Counted from the stretch's first letter, positions 1-10,138 are shown. The stretch: 12,117 nt of DNA from Conidiobolus incongruus B7586 (GCA_000697335.1 JNEM01016109.1:1-12117), one strand, 5' to 3'. Program-made: numbers and translations. The notes: generated by a model not told the origin, from the letters alone.

Positions 1-31
1 TTTGATTAAAAAATTAACTTTTTAAAATTGG
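1..31 (+). repeat. Probable left inverted end of the mariner relic
   Basis: Starts TTTGATTA and, after about ten poorly matched bases, continues TTTTTAAAATTGG, ending 16 bases before the transposase ATG. The reverse complement of 1151-1183 reads TTTGATTA, ten diverged bases, then TTTTTAATAATTGG, so both blocks match at equal spacing. The outer limit is unknown because the window begins here. Confidence 0.45.
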
Positions 32-46
32 TTGTTTAATTTAATT

Positions 47-1080
47 ATGCTTAAACTAAATAGTGATTATCAAAAGTTTTTTATTTTAGTATTAGTAAAA
101 CTTAACCATAAACCTTTTAAAATTATTTAAATTTTACAAGCAACTTTTAGTAATGAAGTATTATTTATGTTAACAATTTATTGCTAGGTAAATTATTTTA
201 AGGCTAGAAAAAAATCTATCTAAAACTTACTAAAATCTAAAAAACCAACTTTAACTATTATTCTTTCAATAATTAATAGAGTCAAAAAATATATTGAAAA
301 GTACCTTTTTATTTCAGGTAAAAAACTATCTAAGCTCTTTAATATTAGTTTTATAAGTATATTATATATATTCAAGTTTAAACTCAAAATAATAAATAAT
401 AATATAAAATAGGTATCTTATAATTTAATTAAAACTTTAAAAAAAGCTAGAGTAGTTATTACTAAACAAAACTTATTAAAATATTACTACAAGCCTAAAC
501 TTTTTTAGGAAAATAATTACAATCAATGAATTTTAAATCTTTATATATAATCTTTTATTAAAAACAAATCATGATGTTAGATTAAGTTAAATCAACCCTT
601 TTTACAAATCTCTTTAAATAATTATTTTGTTAATAAATGAATACTAATTATTATAATCAATTAAAATAGTATATATAATTTTTATTTAGTTCTTGAATAA
701 AAATCAATTAATAGTAAACATTATAATATTTTTTAAATAAAAGTATTTCTAATTAATATTCTTAATATAATTTAAAAAGACTTATTATTTTGTATGATAA
801 TTACAAAATACATCAATATAAAGTTATAAAAAACTTTATATTTTGCAATAACTGGAAAAAACTACCATAACTAGTATATTCTTTAGATTATAACCTATGT
901 AATTAAAATTGCTTTAGGTAATTAAAAAAACCACTTATAGGAAACAAAATTTCTGCAAAAAAATTTAATTGGTTTGTAAAATATTAAATTTCAAGCATTA
1001 ATAAAATGAACTGTTTTTTAAGTAATAGATCTTTACTAAAAATATAGCAAAAAGTTATTAATAATAAAAGAAGCTATTAA
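47..1080 (+). pseudogene. Mariner (DD34D-like) transposase pseudogene
   Basis: When active, such an enzyme binds the inverted ends and catalyses excision and TA-targeted insertion. Seen in order: ATG at 47 followed by LKLNSDYQK and an N-terminal helix-turn-helix-like stretch; a second helix-turn-helix, ISGKKLSKLFNIS, near 313-351; a WVPHxL-like linker near 410, reading stop-V-S-Y-N-L, followed by KKARV near 440-454; a TINSxxY-like string (KSINSKHY) near 701-724; YDN with IHxxKVIKNF from 793, the second catalytic Asp; then YS-L-D-Y-N-L-C-N-stop-N-C-F-R, which aligns residue for residue with mariner YSPDLAPSDYHLFR. Exactly 34 residues separate the second Asp from the third catalytic position, which is now Asn. 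The C-terminus reads LLKI-stop-QKVINNKRSY, matching LPxRWxKVIxxxGxY. The frame of the first 700 bases differs from that of 781-1080, so there is one frameshift around 740-781. The first catalytic Asp is not visible; TINEF-stop-I near 519 resembles TxDEKWI with Asp to Asn. Stops fall at expected Trp and Gln positions. The stop at 1078-1080 may be the original terminator. Confidence 0.85.
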
Positions 1081-1150
1081 ATCTATATTATATATTTATT
1101 TTTATATATTATATATTAAAATATTTATTTATTTTGAATTGCAAAAAATT

Positions 1151-1183
1151 CCAATTATTAAAAATACAAAGTAATAATCAAAA
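1151..1183 (-). repeat. Probable right inverted end of the mariner relic
   Basis: The reverse complement carries TTTGATTA and TTTTTAATAATTGG, matching the two blocks of the left end with the same gap between them. It lies about 70 bp beyond the likely transposase stop, a normal distance for mariner elements. In DNA this AT-rich the match is suggestive, not proof, and the exact tip is not determined. Confidence 0.45.
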
Positions 1184-2640
1184 TAACTTTGTCTATTAAT
1201 CAAAATTATATTTATTCATATTATATAAAGAATCTGATAAGAAATCCAAATATTTCAGTTTATATGAATATCAACTATATAATATGTTAAACAATATATC
1301 CTGAATAATGAATTAATAAAATAAAAAATATTTTTCTTATTATTCCTTATTATTAATAATAAATTAAATATAGATTCTGATTTAATAATTTAATATTTAA
1401 AATAATATTAGCTTAAAGTTTGATTATAATATACCACTCCTTAGTTATAAAGAATTTTCTATAATTGGTCTATCGTCTATATCTATAATATAAGCAATAA
1501 TTATAATTATTTTATTAAATTTTAAATTTATGCTATATAGTAGAATTAATAAATTCAGGTACAAATTTTACATAATCCATAAACTCAATAATTGTAATTA
1601 TTATTTTGATAATAAATATAATAATAATTTTATCTATAATATTTTCAAATATTATATATCAATTTTTTATAATATTAATTAGTGTTTAATATATTCTATT
1701 TTATAAATATTCATAATATTATATTAGTATTTCATTGAATTCATAGTTTAATATATAAAGTCCTAAGCATAAATTTTTAATTTTGCTTTATTTTTTAATA
1801 ATATCATTTATTTTATTATAGGTTATATTATTGAAATAATTATTATAAAAATATTATATATATAAATTTCTCGTTTTTAATTGTTATAAAGTGATATTGA
1901 ATTAGTATTATAGTATATTAGATAGTGTAGATATTAAAGATATAATGAAGCTCAATATTATTACTTAAAATTTACCATAATTAAGATATTAATATAAAAT
2001 TATAATTTCAAAAATCATCAAATATAGAGTATTTATTTTAGTCAAATAATGATTTTTAATATATAAATATATAACCAAAATTAAGTTTTTTCTATATTAT
2101 TATATATTTTTTGATTATTTATTACTTTTAAATATTCATTAAAATTTCAATATTTAATCCTAACTTATTAAACAATTTTCATAATTATTTTTATTATTGT
2201 TAAAAAATAATATTAAAAAGAATGATATAATACAAGTTTGCATTAAATAATAGAATACTGTTATTATTATGCTATATAACCGATTGAAATACCATATAAA
2301 TAAAAAATAATAACACATTAAATATATAATAGAAGAGTTTAATTTTAAAATAAAATTAATATTTATTTCAATATTTTGTTGCTTTATCAATCTAATTGGT
2401 AAAAGTCTTGGCAATGGAACTTTAAAACGATTTTATATAAAGATAGAAAGAATTAAACAAACAATGCAAAATTAATTATCTCCTCTAATAATAATTACTC
2501 GTTAAATTATTTACCTCAACTTCTAACATCTGAAATCTATTTAATTTTATAAAGCATTAAAATGCAATTTTACCATTAAAATTGTGCTTTCGCCAACATA
2601 TATTATAATAGATAAAAGGGTAAACAATCACAGGAGTTAT
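1184..2640. other. AT-rich gene-free stretch
   Basis: Very AT-rich sequence with no gene I can support. The longest standard-code frame is on the - strand at 2160-2414 (84 codons). It translates to Ile, Leu, Phe, Tyr and Asn almost throughout, as expected from random AT-rich DNA, and has no recognisable motif. No RNA gene, CRISPR array or long repeat was seen. Around 2400-2640 base composition is a little less extreme, but neither strand gives a recognisable protein. Confidence 0.5.
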
Positions 2641-5420
2641 AATTTAAGGAATATTTTAATAATTTTCTTGAAATGTACTTTAATTCGGAAAACTACATAT
2701 AATTTTAAATTGATGGATTATATCAATAATAATAAAGATATAAGGCATCCATAATTTAGAAACACCAATGAAATTATTTAATTAAAAAGCAAATGCAAAT
2801 TGATATTGATTACTTTGCCTTCAGAAATAAAAGGTTAAAATGATATAATAATTGCATTAATTAACTTATATAATATTACTTATTTGAATTTATTAATATT
2901 TTTTGCGCTTTAAATAATATTTCACTTTGTTTCTGAGTAAAGATATATACAAATATATTCTATTTATTATTTTAATAATATATAACAGAAACCTGAGTAT
3001 ATGATTATATTTTGATAGATTTTTTAGTTTTAATTATTTCGTATTATTTTTGAGATTATTATAAATTATGAACTATTTATTTGGTATTCTTATTAAATAT
3101 GCGAATATTGAGGTACAATAAATAATAAATTATATGATTAATAATTAAATATTTTGGTAACTTGTTAGATATAAGAAAACAGTGATTTATGAAATTTTTA
3201 AATTTTTTAATTATTGCAAATATCATTATAAAAATTAGCTTACCGAATTTTGAGAAATTTTATATAATTTGTTTTACATCTATATGGTTCTTTTGAATAA
3301 GCCATTAACTTCATAAGCTGCTTGTAAATTTTGACGGTTTTTAGAAGATTTTTGATTAAGTTTGAATGATAAAAAAATAGAAACTTTTGATCCTCACTAT
3401 TTGATTTTGCATGATTAAAATTAACTTTTAATTTTCAAATAAAATTTGACAAAAATGATTATAGATGAATATTTATTATTTCAAGCTTAATTTCTCCAAC
3501 TTTTTCAAAAGATGTATTTTCGAAAACTATTAATATGATTCAAAGATCCGTAACCAAAACCATCCTTATTTGATTTCAGGATGAATACCATACATAAAAT
3601 ATATATTTCAAATTATTGAATAATTACGAGATAATTAAGGTAATCAAAAGGAATTAATATTTGTTGATTTAGTACAAATGTCTTTTAAAAAGATTCATGA
3701 GTTCTAATTTAAAATTATTTGGAGATGTAATAACAGCTCATGCGATTATATTTGAATAAAAATCCTTAGTATATTTATGATATATTTTTATAACTTATGC
3801 TTCAATTTAACTAGTATTATATTGTTTAAATTAGAATATACATAACTTGAAGGAATTACACCGAAATAGAAAATTATAATAACATTTGACTTGAATAATT
3901 AAGGGACAAAAATTCTAACACTAGGAGTAATGCAGTTTTCCGAATTATTTTGATATTGATTAATGATGATCTTAATCAGTTTCAGGATATTTACCCTATA
4001 TCCTAATTGGAGCAAATATAGCTGTATGTTTGATACTATTGTTATACTTGAAAAAATTCAGCCAAAATCTAATAAAAAAACCAAGGCTCTTTTATATATT
4101 CAAATTAATATATTCAATAGTGATACTATTAAAGAATGATTGAGTCAATAATATCAATGCTATTTGAATTTTGAATTTGGGATCATTTTCAATTATTCAT
4201 GAAAATTTTATGTAAATTCACTGTACATTCTGGTGACTAATAGCAAACTAATGGATTATTATTATTATTATTCAATTTTTAACTGAGGAATATTAAATTA
4301 TATGTAATTTTAACTTGTTGAATATCTTGAATTATTAATTTTAGGCTTTCTTATCAATACTATTTTTTGGTTGGTCTGTACTTTGGCACCTGACTATATC
4401 CAATTAAATATTATTGTTGATTTGCATTCTTTTTCTATTATTTGTATAATTAATCATAAAATCTTATGACTTAATCAATTTTTAAGATATTTGAATAGAT
4501 ATATAGCAAAATTTGAAATATTCAAAATAGAACACTTGGAAAATACAGTATATCAAATATCAATTAATTGACCAAGATAGTTTCTCAAAATTAATTTAAT
4601 TATTCTAAGTTGATTATTAAATGATGATTTAATTAAATTTTATATGAGGGATTACTAAACTTAGATCAGTCTTGAAAATTCATAATGAAATTACAAATGA
4701 TTATATTATATTTAATTGTCTAAAAATATCTTGCCATCTTAAATTATAATAAATGTTTTGCATTAAACTTAAATTGGTAATCTCTATATTTTTGGTTACT
4801 AAATCTATTGTAATATGAATTATGAAATCATAATTTTTCTTCTACATCATCAAATATTTATTGATTTAAGTCATCCAAAAATAAACACTACAAGTATTAC
4901 ATATCTAAATTTGAAAAATTTAATGCATCTGATAATAATTAAACTTGCTGAAAGTTTAAGATTACTGGTATAATAATCATTGCTAAATTTTGGATTATAT
5001 ATACTTTAAATAGCCGAATTAAGATTGTAGGGGCTCAACTGGGTTCAATTTGGAATTTTCTGATTGATTGATTTGTGAAATTTTTTGATGAGGATATTAA
5101 AAAATTAATAATAAAAGTTGAATAAAAATACTTCATTAATAAAAAAATTAAGTAATATCAGATTGCATTTTCAAATTATACATACCTAAATTATGATAAT
5201 ATAGAATATGCGTTTGATATGTGCTATATATTGAAGTAAAAAACAATCCATCAACTGTAATCCTTCACCTCATTCAAATTTAATCAAGTTTCTAATTATA
5301 ACTGATTAAATCGGATATTATCATTAAAATTTAGTTCGACATAATAACTCCTTTATGGTATATTATGATTGGATTACTAAATCAAGAAATTCTATAAAAA
5401 AGTAAATTAGTTAAAAGGTG
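2641..5420. other. Long intergenic stretch, no supportable gene
   Basis: About 2.8 kb of AT-rich DNA, slightly less extreme in composition than 1100-2150. In the - strand frames I examined over 3840-5340, stops occur at about two per 20 codons, the random rate for this composition. Short protein-like strings occur on the - strand (for example near 3300-3370 and 4740-4900) but cannot be tied to a family and may be chance or heavily eroded old coding DNA. No tRNA, rRNA or tandem array was recognised. The last few tens of bases belong to the promoter of the P450 gene. Confidence 0.5.
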
Positions 5421-5428
5421 TATAAAAG
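5421..5428 (+). promoter_or_regulatory. TATA-like element upstream of the P450 gene
   Basis: TATAAAAG ends 42 bp before the ATG at 5471. A second TATAAAA-like string lies just upstream (about 5393-5400), preceded by TCAAGAAAT. The pseudogene copy has CCAAGAAAT followed by TATAAAAG at the matching place, so this part of the promoter appears to have been duplicated with the gene. Actual transcription start sites are unknown. Confidence 0.45.
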
Positions 5429-5470
5429 CTGAAATCATTCCATTGAATTTAATTATAACAACTTATCAAA

Positions 5471-7371
5471 ATGATTTTATATTTAATCTCAACCTTAATA
5501 ATTTATTCCATTTATAAAGTTTATAATTGGACCAAATGTCCTAAAGAATTGGAGCACATTCCAGCGGTCCCATTTCTAACATTCTTTATATTTTCTTTGT
5601 CCAAGAAGAATTTCCCCGAGAAGATGAAGGAAGCATTCCAACCTTTGCTCGACAAGCATGGAGTGATTCGTGTATGGATTAAAATAATATATTAATTATA
5701 TCAAAGCTAATTCAATGGATATTAGGTCTTTACTCATTTCGGATGGACTTTATTCATTGGTGATCCCAAAATTTGCAAGGAAATTTCAGTTAAAACGGGT
5801 ATATACATTTAATACAATATATATTTTAATGAATTAATTTTAATCTATGATTAGATATCTTTCCAAAAATTGATTTCACCAAAATTAAAGTTAGCAAACA
5901 TTTGTTGAAATTCTTTGGTGCAAGTCAAGTAGTTAGCAACAACGGAAATGTAAAACATAAACATTATTTTTTCAATCAACTCTCTCATTATTTTTAATAG
6001 GAATGGAAGCGTCATAGAAAAGTGATCAATCCTATATTCAACCAAACTTGGAATACTCAGTTATTTGGAAGTTGTGCTCAAGATTTAATTGATCAATTGG
6101 AAAAACAAGCTGGGAAAGATGTCAAAGTTCACGACCTTATTCAAAGGTAGATATATTTAATGATACTGCAGTTACAATATAATAACAGCGATCATTAGAA
6201 TGACTTTAGATGTGTTTGGAAAAGCAATTTTTAATGTTGACTTTAATGTAAATCAGATAATCAACAAATAATACTACATTTAACACGTGCTTTTAATTTA
6301 GGCTGTTAAAGAACCAAACTCTCCTTTATATAATCTGTATAATGATATAGTTAAGCAAGTTTTTGGACAGCCATTATACATCATATTACCATTTTTAGAA
6401 CATATCCCATATTTTCGTAGACCACAATTGGGAGAAAGATTAAAGGAATATCACCAATTCATTGAAGAAATGATGACCATAAGAAAAAAGGAGTTACAGG
6501 ACAATTCGAATAAGCAATCCCAAGACTTAATTACTGCATTCATTCGCTCTAATGAAAAGGAAGATGAATCAAAACTTACGAAGGAGGAAATTAGAGTAAT
6601 TGGTTACCAATTTAGTGTTTGATAATTCATATTTAAGTATATTTTTAGGATAATATCACTATATTTATTTTGGCTGGACATGATACGACTTCAAATACTT
6701 TGACCAGTACTCTGTATTACTTAGCTCGTTATCCTGTAAGCGTAATTAGTTGCAATTCAAATCAATTATCTAAATTCAATTTTTAGGAAATCCAAGATAA
6801 ATTACGTAAAGAAATATTAGAAGCTTTGGGTCATCCTCAAGAAGTAACCATCCCAACCATTGAACAGCTCAAACATATTCCATTCCTCGATCTAGTTAAC
6901 AAAGAATCCATGAGAATTATGACCACTGCTGCAGTGCTCCAAAGAGATACAGCTCAAGATCATACTTTGAGCAATGGAATTACTGTGCCTAAAGGAACTA
7001 AAGTATTCTTACACCTCTGGAGTATCCATCATAACCCATCAGCTTTCCCCAATCCTCAAGAATTCAATCCAGATAGATTCGCTGATATGTCTAATGATGA
7101 GAGTCGCAATTGGCAGCCTTTCTCAACTGGTTCTAGATCATGTAATTTTAATTCTAAATCTATCATTAATACAATTATATAATAACAATATTTATTAGGC
7201 CTTGGTACCACTTTCTCATTAGTGGAACAGAGAGTAACAATTGCGATGTTGTTGCAAAAATTCGAATTTTCAATTGGAGTTGATAATCCCGATTATCACA
7301 ATTTGAGAATTACTCCAGCTGGTATTGTTCGTCCTTCGGATTTATCACTTCATATCAAATTAAGACAATAG
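5471..7371 (+). CDS. Intact microsomal-type cytochrome P450 monooxygenase, nine exons
   Basis: Heme-thiolate monooxygenase, probably membrane-anchored in the endoplasmic reticulum and fed electrons by a P450 reductase; substrate unknown. Exons: 5471-5671, 5726-5798, 5855-5949, 6001-6146, 6199-6247, 6302-6595, 6649-6735, 6787-7141 and 7199-7371. Together they total 1473 nt, giving 490 residues plus TAG, a normal P450 length. Introns are 51-57 nt; all begin GTA and end TAG. Domains seen: hydrophobic N-terminal anchor (about residues 2-16) with a proline-containing hinge; C-helix W125-KRH-R129; I-helix oxygen-activation motif AGHDTTS (295-301); K-helix E355-SM-R358; meander ending NPDRF (409-413); and the complete heme signature F427-STG-SRS-C434-LG, whose Cys codon is split by the last intron. 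The start is supported by TTATCAAAATG, identical around the start of the pseudogene paralogue. Intron 4 was placed at 6147-6198 because only the acceptor CATTAG restores DLIQR-MTLDVFGKA. No key residue is missing and no in-frame stop occurs. Exons are clearly richer in GC than the surroundings, consistent with selection. The CYP family number cannot be assigned without a search. Confidence 0.93.
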
Positions 7372-8217
7372 TTATATTTGAATATATTTTTATAAATTTA
7401 TTATATTATTTTAAACAATAATTATGATGAAATAATTATTCTCTTTTAATACAATATTTTATAAGATTATTTCAGGATATAAAAATATATATGAATTATT
7501 TTTTAGTAATTACCGAATTTTTTAAATTACTAGATTGATATAAGTAGGAACATAATAATCATGATAATTTTTTTCTTGTGGATGAATTGATACTAGACAA
7601 TTAATAAATTAAATTTACTGATCAAAATGATCAAACCAAAAATCCATTTTATTTTACACTTTAATTATTTAAGCCCTTAAATAATATTAATCATTAATAA
7701 GAATTATATTTATTTTAAAACATTTGAGTATAAGTCTTTGTTATGGAAGAAAAATTATTAAAGTTATCTTTAATTATCAAAATTTATTTACTTGATAAAA
7801 ATATATAAAAGTTAGTGGTTATTTTACTCTAATTTATTGTGCGTATTAAACTCTATACTTTTTTATATTTAGAATTTTATTATTATGATTCATTCGTTTC
7901 ACACCTTTCTATTTATAAACTTATTTCAATTTAGTTTGAAAGAGTTGATTTAATCACTATATTAATTGAATGATTGAAACATAGTATTGTTTAGACTATT
8001 TCAATATAATATATAACACAGAGCTATTTTACTATTACAGATTTTTTATAGTCCAAATTTTAGTGATTAATTATTAATTTTATTTTTTAGATTTGTTTAT
8101 ATATCCAATACTTAATCCTAATAGAATATCGATGTATTCATATTATGGAATTTCAAAGATTTATAGATATATAATAATGATCTAAAGATAGTAATATTTG
8201 AAATAAAAATATTCTGC
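7372..8217. other. Spacer between convergent P450 gene and pseudogene
   Basis: 846 bp of AT-rich DNA holding the 3' flanks of two convergent transcription units. No coding frame, RNA gene or strong hairpin was recognised. Small imperfect repeats occur, such as the direct repeat TGATCAAA at about 7620-7636 and an imperfect inverted ATTGAAA/TTTCAAT pair near 7973-8005, but neither is distinctive at this composition. Polyadenylation sites cannot be called confidently because A/T-rich hexamers are everywhere. Confidence 0.5.
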
Positions 8218-10074
8218 TTATCCTCTGATTTTGAATTGAATTTTCAAATTATCTGTTTTAATAGTTCCACTGCATGTGAGCTTGACTTGGTGGTAATGTG
8301 GGATATTATTAGGATTGGACAGCCCAAACTTTTATGAATCATTGAGAAGGTGACACGCTGTTCCATCAATGAGAATTCATATCCAATATCAGAATAGTGG
8401 AAAGATATTTATCAGAGTCATTTATATCTTAAATATTTGTCAAATTTATACGATCTAGCCCTAGTGATAAAAGGATGCCAATTATGACTTTGATCAGTGA
8501 ACAAACCAGTAAATCTTTTAGGGTCAAATCTATCAGAATTGAAGAATTTTAATAGATTGTGATTTGAGGCTCCAAAGTACACAAATACAAAAGAACCCTT
8601 GGGAACAGTGATTCCATTACTGAGTGTATAGTTTTTATAAGTTACATGTTGAACTGCAGTCACAGTTGTCATAATCCTCGTCGATTCTTTGATTATCATA
8701 TCCCTATAAGGGATTTTTTCAATTATTCAATAGTAGAAAGAGTGAGTTCTCTGGGATGATTTAAAACTTATAAAATCTCTTCTCTAAGCTTCTCTTGAAT
8801 TTCCTATATTAAAAATTAGTTAATGGTATGATAAAATATCAAGAAACAAGCTGATGGGATAACGAACTAAATAATAAAATGTAGCGGTTATAGTATTTGA
8901 GATTGTGTCATGACTGACTAAAAAAAGTTTTTATATTGTTTTAATTAAATACTAGCCAACTGTACAATTTTTGCCCTAAAAATTTACTCTAATTTCTTCA
9001 AAGTTAGTTTTTCTTATCTTTCCTTATTATTAGATTCAATTAATGCGTCAAGTAGATTATCTTTAAGTTGAAGTTAGAATCTTGAATTTCTTATTTCCTT
9101 TATTCAATAATATCATCAATCAATTGTATTCTTAAATTTCATTGGAAAGCTTGGTTCTTTTCCAAAATGGTACATACTCTAAAATGAGATAACTAAATAT
9201 ATTGTTTGACCAAAAACTTGGTCAATCAAGTTGATGTATAAATGTAATAGTTTAGAATGGGGATCTTTAACAGCTTAATATTATTTTGATAATTGTATAT
9301 ATTCCATAATATTATTAAACAATTTTAAAACCAATATCGAAAATCACATTGCCTAATACATCCCAAGTCATTTAATGTATTACATTAATATCTATTCTGG
9401 ATCATTCAACTTCACAACTATATACCTTTGAATTAAATCATCAACTTGAATATCTTGGTGAATATTTTTTCTAAAACTTCAATCAATTCCTTATTAGCAA
9501 ATAAACCAAATATTTCAGTAGATCAGGTGTTGTGAAAGATGGGGATCATAATTTTACATTGCTTTTTCCATTGCTAAAAAATAATATATATTAATATATT
9601 CTACACCTCCATTAACCCTTTTAACTGTTCTCTCTAATAAATTTTGTTAAATTCAAATTAAGAATTCTTAGATCGATTGAGTTTTCCAAATATATCTAAT
9701 TGTTTCAAATAAATTATATTGCTCAAATTTGATTGATTAAAATATACCAGATTTTTAAAGATTTTCTTGGCTAATGCAGGGTTACGAACAAATAAATTCC
9801 ATTCTTGAACACTGAAGACTCAATTTTGTTGTAATTATTAGATCTGAAATATTGTGTGTCAACATATACTAAATATACCCTAACGATACCATTTTGATTT
9901 AATTATCGCTGTATCGCCTTTTTCATTTTATCATTGAATGGCTCCTGAAATAGCATTGCCTGAAAATTTGCCCAAATAGGACCTGGTAGGATATTTTTCA
10001 TTCTTTAGGACATTGTAACTGATTGTATTTGTACAATAATTAAAGTATACTAGATATAGCTATATAAATAACAT
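8218..10074 (-). pseudogene. Cytochrome P450 pseudogene, full-length paralogue of the gene at 5471-7371
   Basis: Colinear with the intact gene from the ATG (10074-10072, in the same TTATCAAAATG context) to a terminal TAA (8220-8218, after KTDNLKIQFKIRG), with introns at the same places. Recognisable blocks on the - strand: CPKE near the N-terminus; KMKKAIQR; NPALAKKIF; WKKQC at 9570-9556, where the C-helix Arg has become Cys; MTWDVLGNVIF; AVKDPHS; DQVFGQ; SHDTISNT at about 8915-8890, a worn I-helix; EIQEKLREEIL; KES-TR with the K-helix E and R kept; NGITVPKG; and SLMEQRV. The heme region reads F-I-T-R-A-R-S-Y: the essential Cys is Tyr at 8448-8450 and the Gly is Arg. The last exon changes frame between SMI and GLSNP. 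Several in-frame stops lie at positions that are Gln or Glu in the intact copy. The intron 7 donor is AT instead of GT (8854-8855) and the intron 4 acceptor has lost its AG. It cannot make a working P450. The open piece at 8418-8699 is only its exon 8. Confidence 0.92.
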
Positions 10075-10130
10075 TTTGATAAATTGATAAATAAAGTAAC
10101 TTTATGGTGGACAATACATATATTTTTTTA

Positions 10131-10138
10131 CTTTTATA
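10131..10138 (-). promoter_or_regulatory. TATA-like element of the P450 pseudogene
   Basis: On the - strand TATAAAAG lies 56 bp before the relic ATG, followed by GTAAAAAAAT and preceded by CCAAGAAAT. The intact gene has TCAAGAAATTCTATAAAAAAGTAAA in its own 5' flank (about 5383-5405). The match implies that the duplicated segment included at least this part of the promoter. Whether any transcription remains cannot be seen. Confidence 0.4.

Larger units (their letters stand above)
1..1183 (+). mobile_element. Decayed mariner-type (Tc1/mariner superfamily) DNA transposon
   Basis: A cut-and-paste DNA transposon relic consisting of a single transposase reading region (47-1080) flanked by AT-rich ends that look like degenerate inverted repeats (about 1-31 and 1151-1183). 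The left end may be clipped by the window edge, so the element could begin slightly before base 1. The transposase relic spans about 1.03 kb, or about 344 codons, close to the usual length of roughly 345 residues for mariner transposases. It carries many in-frame stops and at least one change of frame, so it is inactive. I saw no TA target-site duplication that I could confirm. Family assignment rests on the motifs listed under the transposase entry; the outer boundaries are the least certain part. Confidence 0.8.

Noticed and set aside
47-1080. A ciliate-type code (TAA/TAG read as Gln) to explain the stops in the transposase region
   Set aside because: The intact P450 uses CAA/CAG for all 25 Gln and ends at TAG. 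Several stops in the transposase sit where the family has Trp, not Gln, so they are better read as decay.
2160-2414. 84-codon open frame on the - strand
   Set aside because: Composition is what random AT-rich DNA gives, there is no motif and no coding-like neighbour in frame, and no homologous pattern is recognisable.
2388-2450. A glycine-rich-loop-like string (IGKSLGNGT) on the + strand resembling a protein kinase start
   Set aside because: No following VAxK, HRD or DFG motifs on that strand; the resemblance is too short to support a gene.
3300-3370. Protein-like - strand string around NLQAAYEVNGLFKRT
   Set aside because: Only about two dozen codons are open, with no recognisable family and no in-frame support on either side.
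3840-5340. A long - strand reading region if all stops were read through
   Set aside because: Stop density is about one per ten codons, the random expectation at this AT content. Strings such as NQKYRDYQFKFN are suggestive but cannot be tied to a family.
5851-6045. 64-codon open frame on the - strand
   Set aside because: It is antisense to exons 3 and 4 of the P450 gene and crosses an intron; it is a shadow.
6147-6190. A shorter intron 4 ending at the AACAG acceptor, or a 25-nt intron ending at CTGCAG
   Set aside because: The AACAG choice leads to an in-frame stop. The 25-nt choice inserts residues not expected before MTLDVFGKA and differs from the size and TAG acceptor of the other seven introns.
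6974-7198. 74-codon + strand frame inside P450 exon 8 and intron 8
   Set aside because: It is an alternative frame of the P450 exon; the true frame carries the heme motif.
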